64,000 nucleotides of DNA from Kribbella sp. NBC_00382. GTDB lineage: Bacteria > Actinomycetota > Actinomycetes > Propionibacteriales > Kribbellaceae. Position numbers and translations under genes: made by a program. Positions within the stretch are counted from its first letter, which is position 1. Each line of letters begins with the position of its first letter. This document shows, in pieces, positions 8,248-16,871 of the stretch. The notes beneath the pieces were generated by a model. It did not search any database, had not been told where the DNA came from, and saw nothing but the letters and a program-made list of their open reading frames with translations. Where the stretch lies: NCBI RefSeq assembly GCF_036067295.1, contig NZ_CP107954.1:1612001-1676000 (forward strand), written 5' to 3'.

Positions 8248-10359
8248 ATGGCGACCGTACGGCGTACTTCGTGCAATCTGTGTGAGGCCATCTGCGGCGT
8301 GCTCGTGACCGTCGAGAACGGCCGCGTCACCGACATCCGCGGCGACGAGGCGGATCCGTTGTCCCGTGGACACATCTGCCCGAAAGCCGTCGCCCTGCGC
8401 GATCTCCAGGAGGACCCCGACCGCCTCACCCAGCCGGTACGCCGTACTGCCACCGGCTGGCAAGAGCTCGGCTGGGACGAGGCGTTCACGTACGTCGCCA
8501 CCCGGCTGCGAGAAGTCCAGCAGGCATCCGGCCGGAACTCGATCGGCGTCTACCTCGGCAACCCGAACGTGCACAGCGTCGGCGCGATGACGCACATGCC
8601 GACCGTGGTCCGGCTTTTGAAGACCCGCAACCGGTTCAGCGCGACGTCGGTCGACCAGCTGCCGCACATGCTCGCGGTCCATCTGCTCTACGGGCATCAG
8701 CTGATGGTCCCGGTCGCGGACATCGACCGGACGTCGTACCTGCTGATGCTCGGCGCGAATCCGCTCGCGTCGAACGGCAGCATGATGACGGCGCCCGGCT
8801 TCGGGCGGCGGCTCAAGGAAGTACAGAAGCGTGGTGGTCGGGTCGTGGTGATCGATCCGCGGCGGACCGAGACGGCCGCGGTCGCCGACGAGCATCAGTT
8901 CGTGAAGCCGGGTACGGATGCTGCGTTTTTGTTGGCGTTGATTCACGTCATCTTGGCTGACGGGGTTGTTGCGGTGCCTTCTTATGTCGATGGGTTGTCG
9001 ACTATTGAGGAGGTGACGCGGGAGTGGACGCCGGAGCGGGCGGCTTCGGTGACCGGGATTGCGGCGGAGGACATCCGGCGGCTGGCGCGGGAGTTCGCGG
9101 CTGCCGACAAGGCTGCTTGTTATGGGCGGCTCGGGGTGTCGACCCAACAGTTCGGGGCGATCTGCCAGTGGGCTGTGCAGGTGCTCAACATCATCACCGG
9201 CAATCTCGATCGGCCGGGTGGGTCGATGTTCCCGCGGCCGGCGGTCGATACCTTGCGTGGAATCGGGCGGGGGCATATCGGGGCGTGGACTAGCCGGGTA
9301 CGGTCGCTGCCGGAGTTCGGGGGCGAGTTGCCGGCGTCGGTGATGGCCGAGGAAATTCTGACGCCTGGTGACGGACAGATCCGCGCGATGGTGACGATCG
9401 CGGGCAACCCGGTGCTGTCGACCCCCAACGGACGGCGGCTGGACGAGGCGCTGCCGACGCTGGACTTCATGGTGTCGGTCGATCCGTACATCAACGAGAC
9501 GACGCGGCATGCTGACGTGATCCTGCCGCCTACTCCGCCGTTGGAACGGGAGCACTACGACTTGGCTTTCCACCAACTCGCAGTACGGAACACTGCTCGG
9601 TGGAATGACGCCGTACTGCCCCGGCCGTCCGAGTCTCGGCACGACTGGGAGATCTTCCGCGGGCTGGGGCTTGCTCTCCTCGGCCCTGTTGGGCGGAACC
9701 GCAAGAAGCTGATCACCTCCCTGCGACTGCGCTTGTCGCCTCGTCGGATCGTCGATCTGGGGCTGCGGATCGGGCCTTACCGTTTGTCCGTCCGTAAGCT
9801 GCGGAAGTCTGTCGGTGGGGTGGATCTCGGACCGCTACAGCCTTGTTTGCCGGGGCGGCTGTACACGAAGACGAAGCGGATCGATCTCGCGCCGACGATG
9901 ATCCTCGACGATCTGCCTCGGGCTTTCACTGCATTGTTCTCTGGTACTTCATCTGGCGCTTCCGAGGATGGGCTGTTGCTGATCGGGCGGCGGCACCTGC
10001 GCAGCAACAACTCGTGGATGCACAACTCGGCCCGCCTGGTGAAGGGCAAGCCGCGCCACCAATTGCTGATGAACCCGTCCGACCTGCTGTCCCGCGAGCT
10101 CGTCGACGGCCAGTTGGTCGAGATCACCTCGGCGGCCGGCTCCATCTCGGTAGAGGTTGCCTCTAGCAACGACATGATGCCGGGCGTGGTCAGCCTGCCG
10201 CACGGCTTCGGGCATGGGCGGCCGGGCGCAAAGCTGTCGGTGGCCAACGGGGTCGCGGGCGCTAGTTCCAACGACATCACCGACCCGCTTTTCACTGACC
10301 CCATCGCGGGTACTGCCGCGCTCAACGGCGTACCGGTGAAGGTGACGGCTGCTCGCTGA
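8248..10359 (+). CDS. Molybdopterin-dependent oxidoreductase (formate-dehydrogenase/BisC superfamily)
   Basis: 703 residues. The N-terminal iron-sulfur domain has Cys9, Cys12, Cys16 and Cys44 in C-x2-C-x3-C-x27-C spacing, enough for one 4Fe-4S cluster. The bis-MGD catalytic domain follows (ATSVDQLPH, MLGANPLASNG, VVVIDPRRTETA), then a C-terminal molydopterin dinucleotide-binding domain (LLIGRRHLRSNNSWMHN). The usual Cys/Sec molybdenum ligand is not evident; Ser in SATSVDQ is a candidate. No electron-transfer subunit, chaperone or transporter gene is adjacent, so its partner and substrate are unknown. No Tat signal is seen, suggesting a cytoplasmic enzyme. The stretch 8920-9130 uses more T- and G-ending codons than the rest. 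Confidence 0.85.
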   Translation: MATVRRTSCNLCEAICGVLVTVENGRVTDIRGDEADPLSRGHICPKAVALRDLQEDPDRLTQPVRRTATGWQELGWDEAFTYVATRLREVQQASGRNSIGVYLGNPNVHSVGAMTHMPTVVRLLKTRNRFSATSVDQLPHMLAVHLLYGHQLMVPVADIDRTSYLLMLGANPLASNGSMMTAPGFGRRLKEVQKRGGRVVVIDPRRTETAAVADEHQFVKPGTDAAFLLALIHVILADGVVAVPSYVDGLSTIEEVTREWTPERAASVTGIAAEDIRRLAREFAAADKAACYGRLGVSTQQFGAICQWAVQVLNIITGNLDRPGGSMFPRPAVDTLRGIGRGHIGAWTSRVRSLPEFGGELPASVMAEEILTPGDGQIRAMVTIAGNPVLSTPNGRRLDEALPTLDFMVSVDPYINETTRHADVILPPTPPLEREHYDLAFHQLAVRNTARWNDAVLPRPSESRHDWEIFRGLGLALLGPVGRNRKKLITSLRLRLSPRRIVDLGLRIGPYRLSVRKLRKSVGGVDLGPLQPCLPGRLYTKTKRIDLAPTMILDDLPRAFTALFSGTSSGASEDGLLLIGRRHLRSNNSWMHNSARLVKGKPRHQLLMNPSDLLSRELVDGQLVEITSAAGSISVEVASSNDMMPGVVSLPHGFGHGRPGAKLSVANGVAGASSNDITDPLFTDPIAGTAALNGVPVKVTAAR

Positions 10360-10360
10360 A

Positions 10361-11374
10361 TCAGGCGGGTGGCGGCCCCGAGCTGCCGCGCACGACCAGC
10401 GCGGGGGTGGAGTAGAGGTGCGACTGCGGCATCGCGCCCTCGAGCAGATCGAACAGCCGGTGGGCGACTTCGGCGCCGTAGGCAACGATGTTGTGGCTCA
10501 TCGCGGTCAGCGTCGGATGGGTCAGCCGGCACAGCGTCGAGTCGTCCCAGGCGACCAGCGTGACGTCATCCGGCGACTTCAAGCCCAGACCGTTGACCAC
10601 CGACAGACCGGCCACGGCCATCAGGTCGTTGTCGTAGATGATCGCCGTCGGCCTTCCCTTGCTCGCCATCAGCTCCCTGGTCGCGACGGCGCCTTCCTCA
10701 CCGGAGAAGTCGGTGTGCACGACCCGAGCCTCCAGCCCGAGCCGCCGGCTCATCGCCGCGAAGGCCTGGTCGCGGATCCAGACATGACCGTGCTCCGGCG
10801 GCCCGGCCACCCGGGCGATCTCCCGATGACCGAGAGCCGCGACATGCTCGACGGCGGCGGACATCGCCGACGTACCGTCGGTCCAGACGCAGGCCAGCCC
10901 GTCCGCGAGCGCTGGATCCCCGACCAGCACCGCGGGCAGCTCGAGCTTGCGCAGCAACGGGATCCGCGGATCGTCGACCCGCAGGTCGACGACGAGCACA
11001 CCATCCACCCGGCGTTCGGCGGCCCACTTGCGGTAGGTCGCCATCTCGTCGACCAGGTCCGGTACGACCTGGAGGGCGAGCGCGTACGACCGGTCACTCA
11101 GCACGGACTCGACGCCACCGACGAAGCCCATGTAGAACGGTTCCTCACTCAGGGTCTTGGCGGTCCGGGCCAGCACCAGCCCGAACGTCTCACTCCGCGC
11201 CGCCGACAACTGCCGCGCCGCCCGGTTGGGCACCCACTCCAGCTCCTCGGCGACCTTCAGCACACGAGCCCGGGTGGCCTCACTGACCCCCGGCTGGTTG
11301 TTCAGCGCGTACGACACCGCACCTTTGGAGACGCCGGCCCGTCGGGCAATCTCCTTGATCGTGATTCGGGGCAC
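10361..11374 (-). CDS. LacI-family transcriptional repressor
   Basis: 337 residues from the GTG at 11374, which has AAGGAGG about six bases upstream; a longer frame to 11521 is not needed and lacks homology-like sequence. The N-terminus is a classic LacI headpiece (ITIKEIARRAGVSKGAVSYA, then NNQPGVSEATRARV), followed by a periplasmic-binding-like sugar domain (about residues 60-330). It is tail-to-tail with the molybdoenzyme gene. The nearest carbohydrate genes are the rightward operon at 13.8-16.3 kb, whose upstream region has a LacI-type palindrome at 13653-13666, making that operon a plausible target. Ligand unknown. Confidence 0.92.
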   Translation of the reverse strand: MPRITIKEIARRAGVSKGAVSYALNNQPGVSEATRARVLKVAEELEWVPNRAARQLSAARSETFGLVLARTAKTLSEEPFYMGFVGGVESVLSDRSYALALQVVPDLVDEMATYRKWAAERRVDGVLVVDLRVDDPRIPLLRKLELPAVLVGDPALADGLACVWTDGTSAMSAAVEHVAALGHREIARVAGPPEHGHVWIRDQAFAAMSRRLGLEARVVHTDFSGEEGAVATRELMASKGRPTAIIYDNDLMAVAGLSVVNGLGLKSPDDVTLVAWDDSTLCRLTHPTLTAMSHNIVAYGAEVAHRLFDLLEGAMPQSHLYSTPALVVRGSSGPPPA

Positions 11375-11709
11375 GATGGCCTCCTTCGAACGGGCGGTCC
11401 GAACCGTGACGGGCGGTCCGGTAAGCCCCCATTCTGCGACCCCCGTGTACTCCCTGTCTCCAGGTAAACGCTCTCCACCACCCTCCGCAATCATTTGATC
11501 AAACATCCAACGTACGACCACGAAACGTAGTCAATCGACTACAACAGCACAGAGCCAACCAACAACCACCAGAGAGAAGAGCAAAACAGAAAGGAAAAGA
11601 CCTTCAAAACAAGCTAGAGACGGGACCAACGCTCACCCCAAGACCGCGCCCCGCCTCAGTTCGAAGACCCCTGACAAACAAGAACTTCAGAGAGAAGAAG
11701 AGTCGGCGA
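11375..11709. other. Intergenic, A-rich, with an inverted repeat
   Basis: 335 bases without a supported gene. It is markedly richer in A than its surroundings around 11540-11640. A perfect inverted repeat, GTAGTC and GACTAC with four bases between, lies at 11527-11542, upstream of the LacI gene, and could be an operator. Confidence 0.5.
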
Positions 11710-12082
11710 CTACCTGGGCTCCTCGCCGCCGGTCCATTCGAAGACGCCTGCTTGCCGGATCTCGGTGCGGGATTCGCCGCCGGACCTGAGGACCAGGTGA
11801 TACCCCGGGGGCGAACACCAACCGCACATTGCCGCTCTTGAAGACAACACCTGAGACCAGCTTGGTGCCGATCACTAGCCGCAGGTCTTCGATCGGCAGA
11901 GGTAACGCCGTGGCGAGGCTGGCTTGGGTCGTGTCCGTCAGTTCGGGTGCCGCATTGCTTGTGACGGTGACACCGCCAGTCAGCTCCAATGTGCAACCGT
12001 CAACGGATGCCGAGGCCCGGACGACCTGCTCACCGCGCAACTGCAGGATCCGGCGGTCGTCAAGCTCACTGGGCATCGTCAT
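11710..12082 (-). pseudogene. Frameshifted small protein gene (DUF6188-like, tentative)
   Basis: The start ATG overlaps the stop of the barstar-like gene by one base (TGATG), implying coupling. The frame gives MTMPSELDDRRILQLRGEQ onward for about 91 residues to NVRLVFAPG. There the same frame turns into Arg/Pro-rich nonsense, while the adjacent frame continues with YHLVLRSGGESRTEIRQ and ends VFEWTGGEEPR at a stop at 11710. The break falls in a C4-G5 run at 11803-11811; removing one base would give one sensible protein of about 123 residues. Either a real frameshift or a sequencing error. The pattern of a hydrophobic strand followed by YHLVLR...EW is reminiscent of DUF6188 proteins; function unknown. 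Confidence 0.6.
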
Positions 12083-12561
12083 CAGGAGGTGACTCGGGTG
12101 GGCCAGGTGCCGACGAAGAAGTACTCGATCTGGCGGGCGGTTGGAGATTCCATTTTCAGGCCGAGGTCTTCTGTCAGGGACAGGAGCATGTGCACGATGC
12201 GGACGAAGGCGTGGAAGTCCGTCCGGAGTACCTGGTCGAAGTCCTCCAAGAGGATGGCGAGGGGCTGCTTGTTCTCGCCTGTCAGTACGTCCCACAGACG
12301 ATCACTGAAGGCGCCCCAATGGCCGGCGCCCAGGGGCGAGAAGGACAGCGCCTTGCTCAGCACGATGAGGACAGACTCTTCGAGGTCTGGGCCGAGCTCG
12401 CCCGCATCTACCCTCACCACCTGAAACTCCAGGGATTCAAGGCTGTCGACGGTCCTGGTGAGCTGGTTCTTCGACAACAGGTACGGGCTGGTGGTGAGCC
12501 AATCCATGGCACCTCGGATGTCCACCCACGGGTTGAAGTCCCGTGGAAAGTAAGAGCCCAC
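12082..12561 (-). CDS. Barstar-family (ribonuclease inhibitor-like) protein
   Basis: 159 residues from a GTG at 12561. Residues about 75-135 look like the barstar fold: an acidic helix (LEESVLIVLSKALSF), the aromatic/Gly turn GAGHWGAFSDRLWDVLTG, and a buried strand LAILLEDFDQVL. Barstar inhibits extracellular RNases such as barnase, and family members act as immunity proteins for polymorphic toxins. No RNase or toxin gene is adjacent, so this is an orphan immunity-like gene. It is coupled to the frameshifted gene downstream and follows the anchored protein gene at 12624-13610 on the same strand with a 62-base gap. Confidence 0.7.
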   Translation of the reverse strand: MGSYFPRDFNPWVDIRGAMDWLTTSPYLLSKNQLTRTVDSLESLEFQVVRVDAGELGPDLEESVLIVLSKALSFSPLGAGHWGAFSDRLWDVLTGENKQPLAILLEDFDQVLRTDFHAFVRIVHMLLSLTEDLGLKMESPTARQIEYFFVGTWPTRVTS

Positions 12562-12623
12562 AGATCATTTTCCCTTGTTCTCGGGAGCCGGGGCCCAGTC
12601 GGCGGATGGGGAGGCGCTGGTTT

Positions 12624-13610
12624 CTAAGGCGTGACTACTTCGAGGCCGGCGGTGTGTTGGAGGTGGGTGTCGGTGATGGTTACGCGGGTGCGCATGCCGC
12701 CGGCGTAGCCGCGGGCGCCGGCTGTGTTGGCGGGGAGGGCGGCGAAGAAGGCGGCTGTTTCGGGGGCGCCTAGTTTTTCGAGGATGGCTTGTTGGGCTGC
12801 TACTGCGGTGGGTAGGGCGTTGTCTTTCAGGCCGGTGTCGGCGCTGAGGTACAGGCGGCCGATCGAGTCGGGCTTCGAGCCCTTTTCGGCGAACAGGTTG
12901 AGTTTGTCCTTTGTGCAGGACAGGCCGGACGAGGTCGGGAGCTCGCAGGAGAAGCCGAGTTGGGTGGCGATCTGTTCGAGTTGCGCGAGCGAGCCTGCCA
13001 GCGGCGGTACGGGGCTGGCGGATGGGTTCCAGTCGGCACGCCGGAGAGCGAGCTGGCTGTTCGAGACGGTCGGCCTGCTCATGGTCCCGGTCCCCCAATC
13101 GAGAGTCAGGTCCCGGTCGTGCGGGCCGCGGGCCGCCAGGTTCTCAGACACCGTCACCAGGTCGGCCGCCTCGAGTCCCGCCGCCTTGACGACGTCCCCG
13201 ACCAGTACTTCGAACTCCTCACGCGCGCCATCCTCGTGCCCACCGAGGTAGGCGACCGAGATCGCGATCCTGCCGATCGTGCCGTCGCCCGACGCCTCGA
13301 ACTCGGTGAGGACATCGTGGTCGAAGTCAGTCCGGTAGCACCCACGACGCAGGCCCAGGCGCTCATCGGCGTACAGGTCCGAGCAGGTCATACCGCGCGC
13401 CCGCAGCGCCTCGGTCAACGCACTCGCCTGTCCCTTGGCCGGGCCGGCGGTGTCCGGCATCGGTGCGTACCGGCTCTCCTCGGGCTGAAAGGTCCACCGC
13501 ACCCCCAGCCAGCCGGCGACGACGACCGCGATCACCACGAGCCCGATCAGCAGGCTACGACTCGGGCGCTTGGGCGCAGGCGACCGCGGCAGGGACGGGG
13601 CGGTTGTCAT
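12624..13610 (-). CDS. Membrane-anchored protein with duplicated extracytoplasmic domain
   Basis: 328 residues. A basic Pro-rich N-terminus precedes one transmembrane helix (LLIGLVVIAVVVAGWLGVRW, about residues 20-39); the rest should be outside. Two similar modules can be seen: the first near residues 73-120 (MTCSDLYADE...GCYRTDFD...GTIGRIAISVAYLG) and the second near 220-275 (FSCELPTSSGLSCTKDK...SIGRLYLSADTG). Each has a Cys pair about 15 or 10 residues apart and ends in an IGR(I/L) strand. I do not recognise the family. It may be cotranscribed with the barstar-like gene. Confidence 0.65.
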   Translation of the reverse strand: MTTAPSLPRSPAPKRPSRSLLIGLVVIAVVVAGWLGVRWTFQPEESRYAPMPDTAGPAKGQASALTEALRARGMTCSDLYADERLGLRRGCYRTDFDHDVLTEFEASGDGTIGRIAISVAYLGGHEDGAREEFEVLVGDVVKAAGLEAADLVTVSENLAARGPHDRDLTLDWGTGTMSRPTVSNSQLALRRADWNPSASPVPPLAGSLAQLEQIATQLGFSCELPTSSGLSCTKDKLNLFAEKGSKPDSIGRLYLSADTGLKDNALPTAVAAQQAILEKLGAPETAAFFAALPANTAGARGYAGGMRTRVTITDTHLQHTAGLEVVTP

Positions 13611-13652
13611 GGCGGCATCATGCCAGTTCGCAGGCTCTCCACCCAGGCGCTG

Positions 13653-13666
13653 GGTAAGCGCTTGCC
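13653..13666. promoter_or_regulatory. LacI-type palindromic operator candidate
   Basis: GGTAAGCGCTTGCC is a 14-base near-perfect palindrome with the AAGCGCTT core common among LacI-family operators. It lies 155 bases upstream of the sugar operon start. A second palindrome, AACCGGTT, lies at 13749-13756 in the same leader. Confidence 0.45.
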
Positions 13667-13820
13667 TTCAGGGGGTGAAGGCGGCTCGACTGGTGGTTAT
13701 GGGGTGGTCTGGGGGCGGTTCGCTGGGATAGGCTGCGGCGAGTTACTTAACCGGTTCGGCTAGTCCAGTCCGGGGGCTTCCATGGGCAGCGGGAGTCGCC
13801 GAAGACGAGGAGAGAAAAAC

Positions 13821-14567
13821 ATGGTCGCAGTGGACAATCTGTCCCTACAGCTCTACACGGTCCGGTACAAGCTGGAGGAGGACTTCGACGCCACGCTCGC
13901 CCGGATCGCTGAGATCGGGTACCGCAAGGTGGAGCCCTTCGGTGTCGTCGGCCTGGCCGACCAGCTGGCCGAGGCGCTGCCCAAGTACGGTCTGTCGGCT
14001 CCCACGACGCACGCGGGGCTGCTCCGCGACGAGAGCGACCCGATCTTCGAGGTGGCCAAGAAGCTCGGTATCAGCACCGTCATCGACCCGTTCGTCGACC
14101 CGGCGCGCTGGCAGTCCGCCGATGACATCAAGGCGACGGCCGCGGCGCTGAACGAGGCTGCCAAAGAGGCGGCCGACCACGGCATCACTATCGGGTACCA
14201 CAACCACCACTTCGAGCTGGAGTCGGTGATCGACGGAGTGCACGGCCTGGAGATCCTGGCCGACAACCTGTCCGACGACGTCATCCTCGAGCTCGACACG
14301 TACTGGGCTGCCGTCGGCGGCGCGGACGTACCGGCTCTGCTCGGCCGGCTCGGCGACCGGGTGAAGGCACTGCACGTCAAGGACGGCGACGGCACCCTGA
14401 ACAACAAGGCGCAGGTCGCGGTCGGCGCCGGCTCGATCGCCGTCAACGACATCCTCAAGGCGTCGCCGGGCACGCTCCGCGTCGTCGAGCTCGACGACTT
14501 CGAGGGCGACATCTTCGACGCGGTAGAGGGCAGCTTCGCCTACCTCACCGGGGAGGACGTTGCATGA
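13821..14567 (+). CDS. Sugar phosphate isomerase/epimerase-like TIM-barrel protein
   Basis: 248 residues from the ATG at 13821, which has GAGGAG about nine bases upstream; an ATG at 13782 would add an unlikely Arg-rich leader. It belongs to the xylose-isomerase-like TIM-barrel (AP_endonuc_2) family: LSLQLYTVRY at the first strand, IGYHNHHFELE carrying metal-binding His/Glu, VILELDTYWAAVGG with a metal ligand Asp, and VKALHVKDGDG with the later His/Lys. Such proteins isomerise or epimerise keto-sugars or inositol derivatives. It is coupled by ATGA to the following Gfo/Idh/MocA dehydrogenase, a very common pairing in sugar or inositol catabolism. Confidence 0.88.
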   Translation: MVAVDNLSLQLYTVRYKLEEDFDATLARIAEIGYRKVEPFGVVGLADQLAEALPKYGLSAPTTHAGLLRDESDPIFEVAKKLGISTVIDPFVDPARWQSADDIKATAAALNEAAKEAADHGITIGYHNHHFELESVIDGVHGLEILADNLSDDVILELDTYWAAVGGADVPALLGRLGDRVKALHVKDGDGTLNNKAQVAVGAGSIAVNDILKASPGTLRVVELDDFEGDIFDAVEGSFAYLTGEDVA

Positions 14568-15661
14568 GTGCTGTCGGCGTAGGTGTGATCGGCGCCGGAA
14601 CCATTTCCGACGCCTATATCAAGAGCATGCAGAGCTTCCCCGACCTCAAGGTGGTCGCGATCGGCGACCTGCGCCCGGAGGCCGCGGAGGCGAAGGCAGC
14701 GGAGTACGGGATCGAGGCCCACGGCGGCCCCGAGGCCGTGCTCGGCCACCCCGACGTGGAGATCGTGGTCAACCTGACCATCCCGATCGCGCACGTCGAG
14801 GTCGCCCTGGCAGCCGTTGCCGCAGGCAAGCATGTGTGGAGTGAGAAGCCGTTCTCGCTCGATCAGGACAGCGGCCTCAAGCTGCTCGCGAGCGCTCAGG
14901 ACGCGGGACTCCGGCTGGGTTGCGCCCCTGACACCATCCTCGGCCCGGGTCTGCAGCAGTCGCGCCGGATCATCGAGCGCGGCGACATCGGCCAGCCGCT
15001 GACCGCGCTGACCCTGATGCAGTCCCCCGGCCCGGAGTCCTGGCACCCGAACCCGGCTTTCCTTTTCCAGGAAGGCGCGGGGCCGCTGTGGGACATCGGC
15101 CCGTACTACCTGACGACCCTCGTGCAGCTGTTCGGCCCGGTCGCGGCAGTCGCCGGGCTCGGGTCGAAGTCGCGGGAGAAGCGCACGATCGGATCGGGCC
15201 CGCTGGAGGGCACCGACTTCGACGTGACGGTTCCGACGCATGTCAGCGCGATCGCGCGGTTCGAGTCGGGGCAGTCGTCGCAGAGCATCTTCAGCTTCGA
15301 CTCGCCGCTGTCGCGGGGCGGGTTCGTGGAGATCACCGGCGCCGACGCGACGCTCGCCGTACCGGATCCGAACCGGTTCGACGGTGAGATCAAGATCCGT
15401 CGCCGCGGTGACGAGGACTGGGAGGTCCTCGAGACCACCGAGGCGACGGCCGAGCGTGGTACCGGCGTACTGGAGATGGCGCGCGCGATCCGCGAGGACC
15501 GCCCGCACCGGGCCACCGGCGCGCTCGCGTTCCATGTCGTCGACGTGATGGCCTCCATCACCGAGTCGATCGACACCGGCTCCTTCGTCGACGTCACCAG
15601 CACCGTCGAGGTCCCGCCCGTCCTGCCGGACGACTGGGACGTGCAGGCCTCGACCATCTGA
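14564..15661 (+). CDS. Gfo/Idh/MocA-family NAD(P)-dependent sugar dehydrogenase
   Basis: 365 residues. The Rossmann motif is at the N-terminus (GVGVIGAGTISDAY), and the family's catalytic EKP motif is in HVWSEKPFSLDQDSG (about residues 92-106). The C-terminal alpha/beta substrate domain follows. Expected to oxidise or reduce a sugar or cyclitol hydroxyl with NAD(P). Start ATGA overlaps the isomerase gene and its stop overlaps the SGNH gene by one base (TGATG), so the three genes are translated together. The exact sugar cannot be deduced. Confidence 0.9.
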   Translation: MSAVGVGVIGAGTISDAYIKSMQSFPDLKVVAIGDLRPEAAEAKAAEYGIEAHGGPEAVLGHPDVEIVVNLTIPIAHVEVALAAVAAGKHVWSEKPFSLDQDSGLKLLASAQDAGLRLGCAPDTILGPGLQQSRRIIERGDIGQPLTALTLMQSPGPESWHPNPAFLFQEGAGPLWDIGPYYLTTLVQLFGPVAAVAGLGSKSREKRTIGSGPLEGTDFDVTVPTHVSAIARFESGQSSQSIFSFDSPLSRGGFVEITGADATLAVPDPNRFDGEIKIRRRGDEDWEVLETTEATAERGTGVLEMARAIREDRPHRATGALAFHVVDVMASITESIDTGSFVDVTSTVEVPPVLPDDWDVQASTI

Positions 15662-16266
15662 TGAACCATGCATTCCTGGATCCCCGGCGGACCATCGTGT
15701 TCGCCGGGGACTCCGTCACCGACTGCGGCCGCCGGGACGACCCGGCCGGCCTCGGCGACGGCTACGTGAAGAACCTGTACGACGAGTTGGGCCCGGACCG
15801 TCCGCGGATCGTCAATGTCGGCATCTCCGGGAACCGGGCGGTCGACCTCGTCGCCCGCTGGCAGACGGACGTACTCGCGTACGCGCCGGACGTCGTCTCG
15901 ATCCTGATCGGCATCAACGACACCTGGCGCCGGTACGACAAAGACGACCCAACCTCGACCGAGTCCTTCGAGCACTCGTACCGCGCGATGCTGGACGGGC
16001 TGCAGGCCGAGCTCGTCCTGGTGGAGCCGTTCCTGCTGCCGGTAAAGGAAGAGCAGCACACCTGGCGTGAGGACCTAGACCCCAAGATCGACGTCGTACG
16101 CCGCCTCGCTGCCGAGTACGACGCCCTCCTCGTCCCAGCCGACGTCGAGTTCAACCGCCAAGCGGCAACAGTCGGCGCGACCACACTGGCCGACGACGGT
16201 GTGCATCCGACCGCGGCCGGGCACGCGTTCCTGGCCGACCTCTGGCGCAGGACAGTCCGGGCTTGA
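15661..16266 (+). CDS. SGNH/GDSL-family hydrolase
   Basis: 201 residues with all four SGNH blocks: block I VFAGDSVTDCGRRDD (nucleophile Ser), block II Gly in VGISGNRAVDL, block III Asn in SILIGINDTWRRY, and block V DDGVHPTAAGH with the Asp/His pair. No signal peptide is seen, so it is probably cytoplasmic. Being translationally coupled to a sugar dehydrogenase, it may deacylate an imported sugar ester, such as an acetylated oligosaccharide. That role is an inference from context. Confidence 0.9.
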   Translation: MNHAFLDPRRTIVFAGDSVTDCGRRDDPAGLGDGYVKNLYDELGPDRPRIVNVGISGNRAVDLVARWQTDVLAYAPDVVSILIGINDTWRRYDKDDPTSTESFEHSYRAMLDGLQAELVLVEPFLLPVKEEQHTWREDLDPKIDVVRRLAAEYDALLVPADVEFNRQAATVGATTLADDGVHPTAAGHAFLADLWRRTVRA

Positions 16267-16289
16267 TCAGCGCCGTCACCTGGGCGGGG

Positions 16290-16871
16290 TCAGGCGGCCG
16301 GCCGGAGCAGGTCGGCGACCCGGCGCATGCGTTCGCGGACCGTGTCGATGTCGGCGGTCGCGTCGACCTCATGATGGATGCCACGGCCGGCGTACAGGGC
16401 GACCAGCGGAGCAGTCTGGTCGTCGTACACCTGGAAGCGACGGCGAATGACGTCCTCGGTGTCGTCCGAGCGGTGCTCGATCTCGGCCCGCCGGAGCAGG
16501 CGCTTGAGCAGGTCTTCGGGGTCCACCCGCAGGACGACAGCCGCGTCGAGGGACCGGCCCTGGGCGACCAGGATCTCGTCCAGTACGGCCGCCTGATCGA
16601 GCGTCCGAGGATAGCCGTCGAGGAGGAAGCCGGCGCGGGTGTCGCCGGCGGCCAGCCGCTCGCGGACCATCGCGTTGGTGACCTCGTCGGGGACGTACTC
16701 ACCGGCGTCGAGGAAGCGCTGCGCGGTCCGGCCGAGTTCGGTCGCGGCGGCGACCTGGGCACGGAAGATGTCGCCGGTGGAGACCACGGGCACGCCGAGC
16801 CGTTCGGCGAGGTGGCCGGCATGCGTTCCCTTGCCGGCTCCCGGCGGTCCCATCAGGACGACAGTCGTCAC
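16290..16871 (-). CDS. adk: Adenylate kinase, short form (probable paralogue)
   Basis: 193 residues. P-loop GPPGAGKGTHAGHLAERL at residues 8-25, AMP-binding STGDIFR and GFLLDGYPRT, and a short lid (RRAEIEHRSDDTEDVI) lacking the zinc-type LID insert, as in other actinobacterial short adenylate kinases. The residue after GKGT is His rather than the usual Gln. Housekeeping adk in actinobacteria normally lies in the secY-adk-map ribosomal locus; no such genes are here, so this is probably a second, possibly specialised nucleoside-monophosphate kinase. Convergent with the SGNH hydrolase and divergent from the beta-mannosidase. Confidence 0.85.
   Translation of the reverse strand: MTTVVLMGPPGAGKGTHAGHLAERLGVPVVSTGDIFRAQVAAATELGRTAQRFLDAGEYVPDEVTNAMVRERLAAGDTRAGFLLDGYPRTLDQAAVLDEILVAQGRSLDAAVVLRVDPEDLLKRLLRRAEIEHRSDDTEDVIRRRFQVYDDQTAPLVALYAGRGIHHEVDATADIDTVRERMRRVADLLRPAA

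Noticed and set aside
8098..9642. Long open frame antisense to the molybdoenzyme gene
   Set aside because: 514 codons but Arg/His/Pro-rich without family motifs; the opposite strand holds a clear molybdopterin oxidoreductase. It is a high-GC shadow.
11989..12627. Plus-strand frames over the barstar-like gene
   Set aside because: They lack family features and lie opposite a coupled pair of genes with better protein character on the minus strand.
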